The translations under genes and the position numbers were made by a program. A DNA stretch of 64,000 nt from Doryteuthis pealeii. Taxonomy: Eukaryota; Mollusca; Cephalopoda; Myopsida; Loliginidae. The notes beneath the pieces were generated by a model, which was given only the letters and a program-made list of their open reading frames with translations, was not told where the DNA came from and did no database searches. Shown here piece after piece: positions 1 to 13,069 of the stretch (position 1 is the stretch's first letter; every line of letters begins with the position of its first letter). Where the stretch lies: assembly GCA_023376005.1 (NCBI GenBank), contig CM042138.1, forward strand, positions 95,873,880 through 95,937,879, read 5' to 3'.

Positions 1-29
1 TATTGGATTTTCTTTCTTTTTTCTTTCAG

Positions 30-161
30 GCCTTTGTTACGTGTTTTCTTGGAATACATATGGTGGACTATATGATGATTGCTATGGAATTTCTGATGCC
101 TTCAGTTCCTAATCACTGGCTGCTCAACCAAATACAGGAAGAATAGTATTGTTAAGCATAG
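30..161 (+). CDS. UNC93A-like: UNC93-like protein, internal exon (frameshifted in this assembly)
   Basis: A pyrimidine-rich tract ends in AG at 28-29. The exon then reads FVTCFLGIHMVDYMMIA in frame 1 (from 30), CYGISDAFSS in the frame of 80-106, LITG then TKY in the frame of 109-135, and GRIVLLSIG in the frame of 137-161. Together these follow the conserved UNC93 segment around a transmembrane helix, the 'CYGIxDAxSS' turn and the 'KYTGR' loop. Three small deletions (about 1, 1 and 2 bases) are needed to join the frames; they sit in short homopolymer or dinucleotide contexts, so they may be sequencing errors or a decayed exon. The exon ends ATAG followed by GCAAGT, the consensus of a GC-AG intron. 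It ends in phase 1, matching the GA start of the next exon to give Gly. In frame 1 alone it hits a stop at 144-146, and an organic-cation-transporter reading of that frame is weaker. Confidence 0.6.
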
Positions 162-1099
162 GCAAGTAGTCAGCGAGCCGTTTGATTTTGATGCCTTTGT
201 GAAATTACTGAGCTTTTGAAATTTTCCTGTAAATTGCTGTCATTTGATTTGTATTTTCTATTTAACCTGTCAGCCATGTTTTGTTATGGATATTGTTGAA
301 AAAAATTAGACCTTCTGTTTCCCTTGAAAACTATTCTTAAAAAGAGAATTGGCCTTTGATAACTAATAACTTTTGGAAGAATAAGACAGAACTACAAGTT
401 CTTTAAGATAGGGAATACTTGGTCAATTCGTATCACATAGAAAGTATTAACAGAAGATGAAAAGATAGAAGTCTCAGGTATAACAAAATTAAAAAGCTAG
501 TATTTCAGGTTGAATTGTGTACAAATTACACACACATGAATTGTTTTTAATGGCAGTATTAAATTAAAATTAAAAATAAGGACATAGCAGTTGATTTTAC
601 TGTTTAGTTATTTTGCCATTATCACATATTCATTCAAGATGTGGCACCATTTTGAATTTGTTGTCCTATATCTTGTTTATTCATTCCCATTTACCCTGTC
701 TAATCATTAGAATTTATGTAGTCTAAGATAAGCTGCGAGTTTGGTAGCAAATTTTGAAATTAACGCTAATCAATTTAGGCAGTTCGATAGATTATTTATG
801 AATAGATTAAGTGAATTTATAAATTAAAAATAATTTTCTGTAATAGATTAAATTTTATGAATTTTTGATCAAATAAGTATAAGAAATCCCATAAAAAAAG
901 GCACAAAGTGCCATTATTAATAATGCTATTTACAACTTGAACTTAAGCCAGATCTTTATTCAGTAAATATTGTCACAACTGATTTTGGAACATTTTTATC
1001 ATATTATGATTATTAGAATAGAATATTGTTTACTACGATTTTAAATATTGCATATAGTTCTAATGTATATATATTCTTAGAGTATAGAGCTCTTAGAGT
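162..1099. other. AT-rich intron sequence, nothing recognised
   Basis: No ORF, RNA gene or repeat family recognised. Confidence 0.6.
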
Positions 1100-1352
1100 A
1101 TGGTTTAGCCAGTCAGGTAGAGCACCCCCGCAAGGAATCACAAGCTTCTGCGCTCAGTATTGGTCCCTGCCAAATCAGTGCATGAATAGCACAGTTTGAG
1201 TAATCTTATCTGTGTGGTAAAGTAGGGAGCTGATGGTAAATGTAACACTTCACCCCAGCTACAACAAACAGTCTAGTGCTAATGAAAAGGGGAAAGACTC
1301 CCTCGCTGTCTGGCTGATACCGACAATAGCCACTCCACCTACTTACTTTTAC
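1100..1352 (+). repeat. tRNA-derived SINE, family A
   Basis: A diverged tRNA-like head (GTCAGGTAGAGCA, A-box-like) is followed by the family body: 'GAATAGCACAG', 'AAAGTAGGGAGCTGATGGTA', 'CTCCCTCGCTGTCTGGCTGA' and 'TACCGACAATAG'. The same body recurs at 13.6, 23.5, 35.0, 55.7 and 61.2 kb. Confidence 0.85.
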
Positions 1353-1754
1353 TATTGAGTATATGTTTTCTGGAGATTTTCTATAGAATTTTTATAAATT
1401 GGATGTTTGTTTTATTGGGATCTTCAGTAGTTTATCCAGAATTCCATGCATTTCTTAAATACATGTTTTTTTTTGTTTTTTTTAAAGTATACCTTTTCAA
1501 GAGTGAAATCAATTATTGTCATAATTGTTTTAAAGTCACTGATGAAAATGTATAAATTAAAAGTGAAAGAAAAAGTTCTATAATGATAACTACATATATA
1601 TATATATATAGATATACAGATTTTACTGTTTTGACAAGATAAAAGTGAATACTTTCTTTTTTAAAGATATTATTCACCTCATCAATAGTAACTTATTGTA
1701 TATTTTAACTAGTTTTTGATATGTTTTCAATATAGAGATGACTTTCTTGTTGGA

Positions 1755-1986
1755 GGCATGTGGTATAATAGAGTCGTAGGAAATGGACTAATTGACCCGA
1801 GTTCAAATCCTGGAAGAAGCTACAGATCACATAGTGCTAATACCCTTGGGAAAGTATGGATCCAACTACTCTCCCCCCCCAGCTATGGGTAAATAGTAGG
1901 ACAGACTGGGCTCTTTAACCTTGGTTAGGCAACCGTCTAGGCGAAGGAAAACTCTGAATTCAAAAAACTGTTAGGAGTGGTCACTA
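1755..1986 (+). repeat. tRNA-derived SINE, family C
   Basis: The tRNA-like head has a B box GAGTTCAAATCC. The body follows: 'CTAATACCCTTGGGAAAG', 'GACAGACTGGGCTCTTTAAC', 'GGCAACCGTCTAGG' and 'AAAACTCTGAATTCAAAA'. Multiple copies on both strands in the window. Confidence 0.85.
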
Positions 1987-1989
1987 CTA

Positions 1990-3640
1990 GAATAGGCTCA
2001 TTCCTAATTAGTGATCTATCTCATTAATCAATTTCTTGATAATGAATTTAACTCTCAGATTTCATATTCTAAAATGAAAATTTTTATTTCAAAATTTGGA
2101 AAATCTAAATTCATATATAATTTAGTATTCCAAGAATATATATCATTAATCAAAATTATTTCAAAATAGATATAATCAAAAATAGTCTTTAAACAATTTG
2201 TGCTTAATCTATTTTCAAACTTTTGATTCCTGTTCATCTTAAGATTTTAGCTTCAGGGGATTAAAAATCCTTAGATTATTCAAAAGGAATCATAATCTAA
2301 CAGAGAGAATTCTTCATTCTAGGATAATCCTAAATTTCCTTTCATGTAATAGCAAGCAGTAAGTTGTGTGGTTTCCATGGGTTGTCCAAAAAACTTCTCC
2401 CAATTTTTTGGGCAGCCTGCATTGGTAATAAGGCAAAAAGAAAGAATGTTCTAACAGAAGCCCTCTACAACTTCTGCTTTCAGCTACATAACAGTTTAAT
2501 TGAGGAATTGAAAGATCCCGATGATTAAAAATTAAAAGCTTGCACAGCAGATCAGGTTTACTTATCCTGATGATGAAAATGGGGCTTTCACAAGTGGCGC
2601 CATCTACCGTGAGTAGACAGGGGAGAAGAGCCCTATTACTCACCTGTCTAGCAAAGCAGTTTTTGACGATCTTTTCCGAAATGAGGTTTAGTCAACAGAA
2701 TAGGCAAGCAAGGCATGGCACAGTATGGCAGGCCTGTGATGGCTGAAAATTTCCGAAAACGGCTGCAGCAACACGATGTGTTGAATGAACGAACGAACGA
2801 ACGAACGAACGAAGACAGCAAACAGAGAGTTCACTGAAAAATGACCGCAGAGAACCGATAGAGCATTCTGAGGTAGACCCAACACACACTCACTCCTTTG
2901 TTTCCTGATTCAACACGTTTTGAAATAAAGTAAGATTTGCCGAGTTCTATGGTACGTATAACCCGTTTTTGTGTTGACAAAATGCTGCAGGATAGTCAGG
3001 GACTAGACCTGCTTTTATTAAAACACCTTTTTTCCTTATTAATATTAAGCATTTGTTTTTTCCACAGTGATCAAGGATACCAAATAATTCTTTAAAAAAA
3101 TTGTCTGACTAATACAAGCAAAACTGTTTAGTTTGGAACTTCTGTTGGCATACCATAAATTCTTTCTCCTCTCTTCTCTCTCTTTTTTTTTTTTTTTTTT
3201 TTTTTCAAAGAATATTTTGTTATCATAGTCTATTTACCTTGAGAAATTTTCAACAAACAAATCCTGGTTCTTGTAATGCCTTTAAGTGTGTATTTGTATT
3301 CAATGCATGACCTGAGCTTTTGAGTGTTTCATATGAAAGTGTATGCTGACCGATGTATGTATATATGTATGATTGTGTGTATATATGTGGTTCACTGGCT
3401 TGCCATTTATAGCAATCTAATATTCAGCACTACACAGTTAGTAATGGGACTCTAAACAGTGAAATAATTCCACCTTTCCCCTAGTCTCACTGAAGTAACC
3501 TAAATTTAGATTTAAAAAAACAAATATCCCAGTAATTTTCACTCCTTTTTAATAATAAAAAAAAAAATTCAATTTCACTTTGCAATATAGATACCGAAAT
3601 TATTGCTTAAGGGCATCATCATTTGTAAGAGTTTGCAAGC
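1990..3640. other. Unassigned intron sequence with (GAAC)n
   Basis: A (GAAC)n run lies at about 2786-2813 and a T-tract at 3185-3205. A slightly GC-richer island at 2540-2960 has short overlapping ORFs on both strands with no recognisable protein, so it is probably an old unclassified repeat. Confidence 0.5.
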
Positions 3641-3647
3641 TTGTCTT

Positions 3648-3868
3648 GCAGATCTACTGAATAGTGAGTTCGATCCTCGTTGAATGCCCTATACTTGTGA
3701 CTTGTGTCACATCCTACCTATAACAAATGGTTAGGTACAAAGGGTGTCCTATGGTAATGTAATGGTTAGTGAGCTAATCTTACATATCCATTACTACTGA
3801 ATAATGAGTTGAATCCTCACAGGATGCCTATACTTCCAACCTTGTGTCACATCCTACCCATAGATACC
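3648..3868 (+). repeat. tRNA-derived SINE, family D (two partial units)
   Basis: Two related units each contain 'ACTGAATA(A)TGAGTT', a B-box-like GTTCGATCC or GTTGAATCC, 'ATGCC(C)TATACTT' and 'TTGTGTCACATCCTACC'. Between them an A-box-like TAATGGTTAGTGAGCT is present. The same family is on the minus strand at about 36.6 kb. Confidence 0.7.
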
Positions 3869-3869
3869 T

Positions 3870-4388
3870 ACAGAAATTATTGCTTGAAGATTAAGTAAAA
3901 ATCATAATAAAATTATATTAGCATTCGTAAGTGAGTTTGCCACTACAGGCATCTCTGATCACAAAAATAATAATGCATATAATTCTGTATCATCATATGC
4001 TGTTACAGTAACAGCAAAAAACCAAAAAACCAAAAAAAAAAAACCAAAAAAACCCAAAGATAACCTTGAGTTAAAATTAGTATAAATACTGAATGCACAA
4101 AATATTAGCATGAATACAGTGAAAAAACGAATTAATACTTGTCTCTATTTCAAAATTTGAAACAAATAACTTATTCATTACTCAATACAATTTCTATTAA
4201 ATGTCAAAATAGAGTCTAAATTGAGGGTGAAGCATAAGTAATAGGGCATCTTTATATAAATAGACTGGATAGATAGATATATAGATAGATAGAGAGAATT
4301 GAAAGACAATTATCAATAGACTGGAATAGATAGATAGATAGATATGAACAGACTGAGAAAGAAAATATATGTAGCATATATAATATAT

Positions 4389-4438
<50 letters not shown>

Positions 4439-7400
4439 GATAGATAGATAAACTGAGATAACAAATAGATATAAACAGTCTGGGATAATAGATTAGAAAA
4501 TGATTAGATTGATAGGTGTATAGATGAAGAGATACTGTGGAGAAAGTGTCATAAAACAGTTTAATAAAAACTGATAAAAAGATGAAAATAAATAGTAAAA
4601 CAGGAAAGGGTTGTATTATTCCATAGGTCGTATATATTCTCTATTACTATTTTAAACATTTTCTACACTTAGTCTTATATGAAAGTACAGCATTAAAACA
4701 TTTAAAAATTGTTTTCACTTTCGATAATGTTTTATTCTTATATCCTCTAATGTTAAAATAAGTAAAAAAAAAAAAAATCAATATGGAGAATTAAATTCAG
4801 GATTAGGGAAGGGAGCTAACTCAAGGACACTTTTTTTTGGCTAATTTCAAAGGTCGCCCATTACTAATGACATGAGGGCTTAACGGCAAATCTTAGTTGC
4901 TTCATCGTCCTGTGCGCTTACTAACATGAACAAAGAAAAAGAAGATGAAACAAGAATGAAATACCTAAAATAATTTTGTTTTTGTCTTTTCTCTTTTTAT
5001 TTATGTTAGTCTTCTTTTTCTTCACTCTAACTATAAAAAAAACATTACTGCATACCTAGTAAACATAAATGACCAACTTATGGTGTATACTTGTATCGAC
5101 AAAACATTTTAACATATTTATCAATGATATATTCAAGCAAAGTTTCATATTAAGGTTATCTGTATTTTTGCATATCCTAGGAAAAGGCATATAGAAATTA
5201 GAAATATATTTTATAGTTATGTTGTAGACTTCCAAGTTCTTATACCTGGTATACAAGGGTAGGTAACACTTAGTTAGAGTAAGACATGTTTTTTAATGCT
5301 AGTACTCTGGTTATTTGCGAATGGGATCATGATAATATAAGCTCATATTCAGGGTATCTAATACCCTAGGTACCCCATTGAACCAAAAGGTTAGGGTTAG
5401 GATTATTCTCTGATGACTATGACAATGCTGAGGAAGTAGGACATTTTTTTCAAACCACTATATCTTCATAGAGTCTTCCACGTAAAAGCCTTGGGCCATC
5501 CTTGTGGGAAATTGAATAAATACATCTTGGATGGACTGTACAACAATACTTTTTATTAATGTTACCAGGTCCAATGTTTAAGCAAGTGTAATAATAAGGA
5601 TAGATATATCATTTACCTAATATAGATACTTGAAATAAGGTTTCATTAGTCATCAGGGAATACACCCTAAAGTTGCCCTTGATCACATCTTCACTGATGT
5701 AATCCCAGGATCATTAGGTGTTTCTGGTCTTTCAACATCATACACCTTCACCTGGGTGACCCAGCTGGTGTCAATCAGGCACCAGATTGTGGTCAGGTAA
5801 CAAGACCTCATGTGGTTGACATTGAGGCTTTTTATACTATGAGCAAGTATCATATATTTATGATAAGGATAGAATATGTCATTGGCAGTCAGTACTTAAT
5901 ACATGTCTTCCTTTACATATATAATGTTACTTAATATCAATGTTTCATTAGCTATATATATATATATATGCATTTACTTACATATAGAAGATATGTTTTC
6001 TTGAGGCCGTTATTGGCTCACCATAGCTCATCTTGATTGTTTAGGTTTATAGCTTGAGTCCTTGCTGTTGACTTCCTATCTATAATACCCACGTTGTAAT
6101 TAAAAAAAAAATGTATCATATAGATCAGCAAATAATTTGATGCTGAAAAGAATACCTTTACACCTATTTCTTTATTATTATCTTTAAGTAATCTTTTAAA
6201 TGCTGATTGATTCATAAAGTACAGCGGAAAAAGTCTATATTGTATTTGGTTTACATGTGCTGTTCAAAGAAATTTGGTAGAGCTATTTATATAAATAAAA
6301 CCAATTATATGTATTGAATAAAGGAGAACAATGCAATTATATGTATGCATATTTTCCATACATGTTTGTGTCTATGGTTGCATATGTATGCAGTATACAT
6401 ATCTGATCTGTATATTCATCTGCTTATTCTAATCACTTTTAGTGATAAGAACTGAATATTAGTTGTTGCTTTTTTTTCCATGGTTGAGAGTTGTTTTATG
6501 TATTCATATCTACATACTTATATATTTCTACTTATCTCCTGTATTTTTGTCATCCATGATTCATTGTGGCTGATTCTTGATATTTCTTTTATTAGTTTGA
6601 AAAGTTAGCCTGAAATTGTCATGAAAAACATACTAAAAAAACAAAACAACACAAAAAAAAAAAACAAGAAACAAAACAAACACAACCATTATTTCATCCA
6701 ATGTTGGTTAACTCCATTTTTAAATTTTTTTTTTTTTAAATTTTTTAAAATTTTTTTTACTTTTTCATGTTATTTTGAATTTTCATCTTTGTATGCATAA
6801 TGCAGAAATATTTACATTGTTTGATTTGTTTGCTTATTATTGGGGGTAAAACCCAACCCCACCAAAACAAAAACGAAAATACAATGATATGTTCTTTTAA
6901 AAACCTTCCAACTTCTTATGATTTTTATTGAAATTATTGAAATTAATCTTGTCTATTCTTGGTATGACATTGCAATATATATATATATATATTTACCTTT
7001 TAGCTCATATATTAGGATTGTATATATTTTTGTATTTTCTCTCTGTGTCTCTGTTTCTCTCTCTCTCTCTTTCCATTTTTGAAATTTAGCTATCTTTTGT
7101 ATGTTTTATGAAACATGTTGTTTTCAAACGAGACGATTTTTTCGAATGGTTATGGTGTTGATTTTTGTTTTAAGAATAATCACTTTTGAAAACATGTATC
7201 ATTGCTTTCATTGTTATTATCATTATTATTATCATTATTATTAGGCTTATCATTTTTTATATGTATTATCTTCAGTATTATATGATATGTTATATATATG
7301 TCCTGATGTTTTCCCCTTTTTCTATTATATTTTTTTTTGTTATGAATTTGTGATAATCTTTACAGGAAATAAAATTGTTTCCCACAGATTAGAGCATTGA

Positions 7401-7630
7401 TTAAAAAAAAAAAAAAAAGAACCTCAAAAAATTATTCATGCTCTTTATGTGACATAATGAAATGTGTGATTTGTTTTACTAAAAAATCATGAATGGTCAT
7501 GAATGAGAGTTAAAAGACTTTGCAGCAACAGTCAAATATATCGTTTGCAAGTTGTTTTTTATACTGAGACTTAAATTTAAATCTGGACCGTAGCTGAGAT
7601 AGAGATATTTTGGTGGGTGGCTAAACCAAA
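3870..7630. other. AT-rich intron sequence with microsatellites
   Basis: It contains (GATA)n at 4259-4345 and 4436-4452, (TA)n at 4374-4436, (CT)n near 7030-7070 and many A/T homopolymers. An island at 5640-5830 (around CACCTTCACCTGGGTGACCC) is compositionally different but not recognised. Confidence 0.55.
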
Positions 7631-7635
7631 TTTAG

Positions 7636-8060
7636 TTTAGTTTGGTTTGGTTTACGGCATATCAACCTCAGAGGGTCATTTAATGCAACAAACTTTTGAA
7701 AAATTTGTTCTTAATGGATACTTAATTTTTTTATAAAGACATTTTTTTATTTAACCCATAGATGGACCCTAACAGGTACTATCACCCGAGTGGACCTGGG
7801 AGCAATAGTGATGAAGGTGCTCCACTTCCCCAGACCTCCAGAACTGGAACATCACCATCATTTAGAGTTTAACATCATTCCCAGGACATGAAGACCCTCA
7901 GCCACCACCTTCTGGCACATATATAAAAAAGGGTTGGGGTTTCCCATCAGGGCAATAGGGTTGTGACCAGCCGATTGATTGGAGATGGCTTCTTTGCCTA
8001 CCCATCTAGCTTAAGTAAGGCGTCTAAGTGGCCAAATTAGAATTTGACCTAAGTTATCAA
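7636..8060 (+). repeat. Dispersed repeat, family B
   Basis: It starts with a GGTTTACGGCATATCAACC tail motif. Then come 'ACCCATAGATGGACCCTAAC', 'CCCAGACCTCCAGAACTGGA', 'CCCAGGACATGAAGACC' and 'AGGGCAATAGGGTTGTGACC'. Related copies lie at 37.4, 41.9, 50.8, 51.9, 53.0, 57.7 and 59.2 kb on both strands. Class unknown; probably the 3' part of a retroelement. Confidence 0.65.
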
Positions 8061-8863
8061 AGGTCACTACAATGTCAATAGCAAGTACATTAAAAATTGC
8101 CAGTATCTTGTTTTGATAGTTTTTTTCTTTTGTATATTTCTTTCTATATGTATTTTGTTAGAATAAAACCCTGTAAAAATATTACAAGTGGTAAAAATTT
8201 AGGGGGCGAAGGTCTTTTACCCTTGCCCCCCATAGCTCTTAAAACCTATTAATTAACTCTTAAGATTAAATAAACCTTTTTTTATTTAATGAAATATATT
8301 TATCAAAATATAGATACTTTATAAAGTTATTTTTTGATATATGCTATGAAATCACAGGGAGCAGTCGTGTGATGTAAATACTAACATGCTGACTGTAACA
8401 TTGTAGCAAGCTAGTTCATTATTATATTCACTTTCAGACTAATACCTTTCCATCCTCCCAGTTAAGGGTTAAACAGTACTAGTATTATTCTTCTACAAGG
8501 ATGGCTTTGGCATTGAATAACCCACAAAGGATATGCCAAAGAAACCAAACTGAACTAAACCATGAAATCAATAGATATTCTAAGATAGATGTAAAACTAT
8601 GAAATATTCGTATAGATTGAATATACAAGTTCATGATTTATTCAGCTAATAATCTTTTTACCAAATATAACTATATGTTAATATTAATATTAAGGGTATA
8701 AGTAATAAGTATAGATAATTAAGAAGGAATTCTAACATATCCATTCATTTATTTTGAATTATTAGTATCTGTCCCAAGACCAAGAGGAAAGGGAAGATTC
8801 AGTGAAGGAGTTCTTTGTCTTGGACTTCCTGTGACTATAATATGTTTTAAAATGAAACTACTA

Positions 8864-9313
8864 GGGTGGGTCAAAAGTTTTGCAATATTTGAACTTGTTG
8901 CCAAACATCAGTGTTTTGAAATTATCTGATGCTCTGCGTCTGGTGGAACTGTGAACGGGTGATTCACTAAGAGTCAAACCATCGATACCAACCTGCTACA
9001 CCAAACAATTGAGAAGATGTATGCCAAAATACCCAGCTGCAGCAAGACAACAGAAGATCTCATACCGCTGAAATGACCTGGACCTGAGGAAATCAAACTG
9101 ATGCCACACCAGCATATGATCCTGATCCTGACTCCCTTGGATAATTACTTGTTTTGATCCATGATTCATCTCCTGCACCCACAATGCTTCAATGACCAAG
9201 AGAAGAGGGAAGATTCAGTGAAGAAGGTAGCTTCAATGGTGCATCACAATGGTCTCTACTTTTGTTGTAAAGCAAAAAGTTACCAAAATATTGCAAGACT
9301 TGGAACTCCCCCT
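8864..9313. mobile_element. mariner-derived non-autonomous element (~450 bp)
   Basis: Imperfect terminal inverted repeats (GGGTGGGTCAAAAGTTTTGC at the left; the right end read inversely gives GGGGGAGTTCCAAGTCTTGC), both continuing into AATATTT. TA dinucleotides at 8862-8863 and 9314-9315 fit a mariner target duplication. Near the right end 'HHNGLYF' resembles the transposase C-terminus. There is no intact ORF. Confidence 0.6.
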
Positions 9314-10079
9314 TATTTTTTCACAATATTCTGGCATATTGTAATGTCTTAGCACACTTCATAGAATATATCATTTAGACTTTATATATTTGAAAATAAA
9401 AGCCACTCAATTAAAGGTAATTTTAACTCAAGTGAATTGAAGTATCCAAAATGGCTGCCGAAAATATATTGTCACCTGATATTCATTAGCCAATGAGAAC
9501 AGAGAATATTATCTATAGTAGAAAGCTTAAACCAAGAAAGAAATTAATAATTCAAAGGTCTCTGTATTCTTAATAGGTTTGTATGGTCTTTAATGCTTGT
9601 GTGTGAATTTTGAATATGTGTATGCAATAAGTAAAACAGTAAGTTATCCATCTTTTTTTTTTATATGCATTTACATATCATTGCATAAATGTTCAAATGA
9701 ATGTAAGTATTGAAGAATGTATTACCATGTTTATGAATATGTACCACAATCATTTTCATTGTTACATTGAATAATTGTAAATCATATCATGATATGCAGG
9801 TGAGAATTCATTATATATTTTTATCATGTTATTTCCATCGTTCTTCTTTTACATTTCAGTTAATGTTAATTATTTTTATTATTATTTTATATAATTTGGT
9901 TGACTCATATGTTTTTAAGTTATAGGTTTTCTCGATATTTTATTTTCAGATTAATCCCATATAAAACAAAAACAAAACAAAACAACGACAAAAAATTAAC
10001 AAGTCTGACTTAATATAAATGCAAAGATTTGTATTTTTGGCCAATTAATTATTGGTAGTGGGTTTGATTTCAAAAGTTT

Positions 10080-10230
10080 GGTTGTCTCTCAGACTGGTTG
10101 CTGTCTTTACAAGGCTAGATAGCCCAGTTTGTCCTATTATTTCATTCACAATTAATAAGAGACATAATGGATTATGCTTTTTCCCAAGAGCAGAATTGAA
10201 CCCAAACAGCCTTGGCTGAAATTTGAACTT
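10080..10230 (-). repeat. tRNA-derived SINE, family C (partial)
   Basis: Read on the minus strand it carries 'GGACAAACTGGGCTATCTAG' and the 'AACCAGTCTGAGAG' block of family C. The head is degenerate. Confidence 0.6.
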
Positions 10231-10904
10231 AATTTGCTATTTCAATTTTCTTTGACACTGTTATGTCACTAACACTTGCATATATATATATATATATAAT
10301 ATAATATATATATATATTGCTTTCACACACACATGCACACACTCATAGATAGAAAATACATATATATATTTATTTTTATTTTTTTATGCTTCTTTTTAAA
10401 AGCACATGCAATTGACAATTTAACTTATGTTGCACAGTAATATGATAGATGGCAATTTTACCCCATCATCATTCTGTCTCTCTGGGCTTCCAAATCTAAT
10501 GCTAAATGATATACAAGAGTGTAACTGTCTTAGTGGAAAGAGAATGTCTTACAGTAACAACCAGATGGTCTAGTGAAACCATCCATTGACTAACACTCTG
10601 GGTCCTCTGCATACCACCAAGTGGTTGTAGCATTTGACCCTTTAATATTCTTCAGCACACCTGCTACCAGTATCCTTATTGACTGTATTGTCTGAAGAGA
10701 CATAACCAACAAGGTAGCAATGACAAGGCTACCCCTTGCTGTAGCTGGCCCTGATCCTACGACTAATATGGCCGAGTTATAGACTTTTGAATCATGTATT
10801 CTTATATATGAACATTATACATTAATTTTACTTTCTTATCATATATCTACCCTCATCTCACCAACTGAAAGTGAAGTCAACTTTTGCATGGATTGCTATT
10901 GACA

Positions 10905-11262
10905 ATTCTTCCAAGGTGTAGCCATATCAGTACTACTGTATAGCTGCACCACTTAGACTTTAATGAAACATCTGAAGAAAAAGCTAGTTGGGAACTACAC
11001 AAGGATGCTGCATGCTGACTTGTGCAAATCCTGGAAGCAGCACCCCAACAAAACAATAGCTGTATGGCCACTTACGTTCCATCTCACAAAGCATCAAAAT
11101 AAGATGAGCAAGACATGCTGGTGAAGTAAGAAAACTGATAAGCAATGTTCTCTTATGGACTCCTACACATGGACACACCACTGTTGACTAACCAGCAAAA
11201 TTTACATTCCTTAGCTCTGTGCAGACACTGCCAAGATAGGATGGATGGCACATCTTGATGAT
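10905..11262 (+). pseudogene. LINE (non-LTR retrotransposon) 3' coding relic
   Basis: Frame-broken translation gives AISVLLYSCTT, WKQHPNKT, then LISNVLLWTPTHGHT and PAKF. This follows the C-terminal block of a common invertebrate LINE endonuclease-reverse transcriptase ('LLYGCTTWTL', 'WKQHPTKQQLYGHLP', 'LISDVLLWTPTHG.....GRPAKTYI'). Several frameshifts and stops are present, so it is non-functional. The same block occurs at 15.45, 53.97, 56.8, 59.74 (minus) and 63.6 kb. Confidence 0.7.
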
Positions 11263-13060
11263 ATGTTAAATCTATATAAATACCATCTTTATTTGAAAAT
11301 TCAAAGATTTTAAATAATTCAAGCAATTCCAAGGAGTATTCTGAAACGTTATCAATTTTTCCTCTTTGTCTAATCATATATCAAGTAGTTGATGGTATGT
11401 TACTCTGAATCACTTTCTTTCAACACACACTTTCATCATATATACATATACACATAAACACATACACACGCATATAAATATATATACATAAATACATACA
11501 CACATATGCACACACATATATCTAGGTATATATGTATCTATACTCAAGTATGCATACAGATGTGTGCATTTATAAAATTCATATATATATATACACACAC
11601 ATGTGTATAAATAGTATGTATGAAATACTTTATTAAACCACTTCATCATAATTTCTCAGGTAGTGATAACTGTAAAAAGTTGTTGCACCTGTTGTCAACC
11701 TTGACGCATAGATATGTGAGAGAATTCATTCATCATTGTTTTTAATTGATTTTAATGTTTTAAACAAAATCAATCTTGAAGTCATTTCATTGTGTATAAA
11801 TCTGAAATAATGAATGTATGGTTGGCTCTCAAAATGAAGACATTCATGTTTTGCTTATTGTTTTTTGTATGCTTGTCCTTTTTCTTGTATAAACAGCAAA
11901 TTCTTTCTTCTTAAAGAAGAAAAAAATCTTTCTGAACCCCATAAATCACAGCAAATGCTAATCCTGATTTCATGTGCGATCTATCGTTTGTTTGCGGAGT
12001 CTTTTACAACATTTTGGCAACCAATTTTCATAGGGTCTGATTTACTAGAGATTTCATCTGTTGGAGGTAATTTGTACATGAAATGTGACATTAAAGAACA
12101 AGCAAAACAGTCAAATAATCACAAAAAAAAAGTTTTAGTAGTAACAAAAATTGTCCTTTATATGTGAATTATAAATGTATCAATGAACAACAAGTTACAA
12201 AATATGTGTTTTAGTTAATGACTTTCCTTTTTAAAAAATTCTTATTAGTGTTAAGGCTTACTTGTATTTGTTCATCTGATTTGAGGAGAACTAGGATTTG
12301 TAACTTCTCTGTTGTTAGTTGCTGCTTTTCTGACGGTTCTTTCCTACTATAAATCTTCCCTTCCCCTGCTCTCAGAATGTCTGTTAGTTGGCGCGGGAGT
12401 TTTGAATTTGGTGTTGTCAGTCTGGCTTTGTCTACTTTTAGAATATGATACTTTTTTTTCTTTTTCCTCCCAACAAGAATCTACTCTCTATATATGAAGT
12501 TGGTTTGAAATCATATAGGTGAGAAGTATCAGTTATCAAGTACTGTTGACTGATGTTTTTGCTACCCTAACTTAGGTATTACATGCCTTATATTTGATAT
12601 GAGCACTCTTTGCTTATATAATATATTATATATATATATATTATATATAGCAATATATATTATATATTTACACTTGGTCTAATGATTGCATGAATGAAAA
12701 AGTGACATTACCAAGCATTGTTGACTGTATGTCTGAACCATTTAACTTAGATACATATGTTCTATCACAGATATTAAGTATGCTATATTATGAATATACC
12801 AATACATACATATGTACATATATATATATATATATATATATGCTCTTTGATTTGGCATAGGGGCTATCAGTGAGACGATGACTCATTACAGCCAGTTTGT
12901 AAACAGGCTACCTAAGGGCACTTTTATGATAGAAGGGTCCAGTATATTTCTATTCTCAAATCCTGAGACTATTTTCATGATTACTTAAAAAGTTCCAACT
13001 ATCGTTTTTAATGTGGTTGCTTCTTTCTCTCCCATCTCACTCGATTTGATCAAAAAATGA
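11263..13060. other. AT-rich intron sequence, nothing recognised
   Basis: It contains (CA/TA) microsatellite DNA at 11430-11620 and TA tracts at 12618-12672 and 12812-12840. Short ORFs here have no recognisable domain. Confidence 0.55.
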
Positions 13061-13069
13061 AATCAGAGA

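Larger units (their letters stand above)
9318..11262. repeat. Segment duplicated at 61975-64000
   Basis: Collinear same-strand match over the whole interval, from TTTTCAC (9318) to CACATCTTGATG (11262). The second copy is about 80 bp longer through scattered small insertions. This copy holds a family C SINE (minus), a (TA)n/(CA)n microsatellite at 10280-10340 and a LINE 3' relic. Confidence 0.9.

Noticed and set aside
30..146. Reading exon 30-161 as the end of an organic-cation-transporter (MFS) protein in a single frame
   Set aside because: The frame-1 end after residue 18 has no family match, while the other frames restore clear UNC93 motifs and a splice phase that fits the next exon.
2314..2746. 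Overlapping 109-aa (-) and 68-aa (+) ORFs
   Set aside because: No recognisable domain, no splice or start context, and mutually overlapping; treated as old repeat.
11410..11649. 79-aa ORF on the minus strand
   Set aside because: It is translated (CA/TA) microsatellite.
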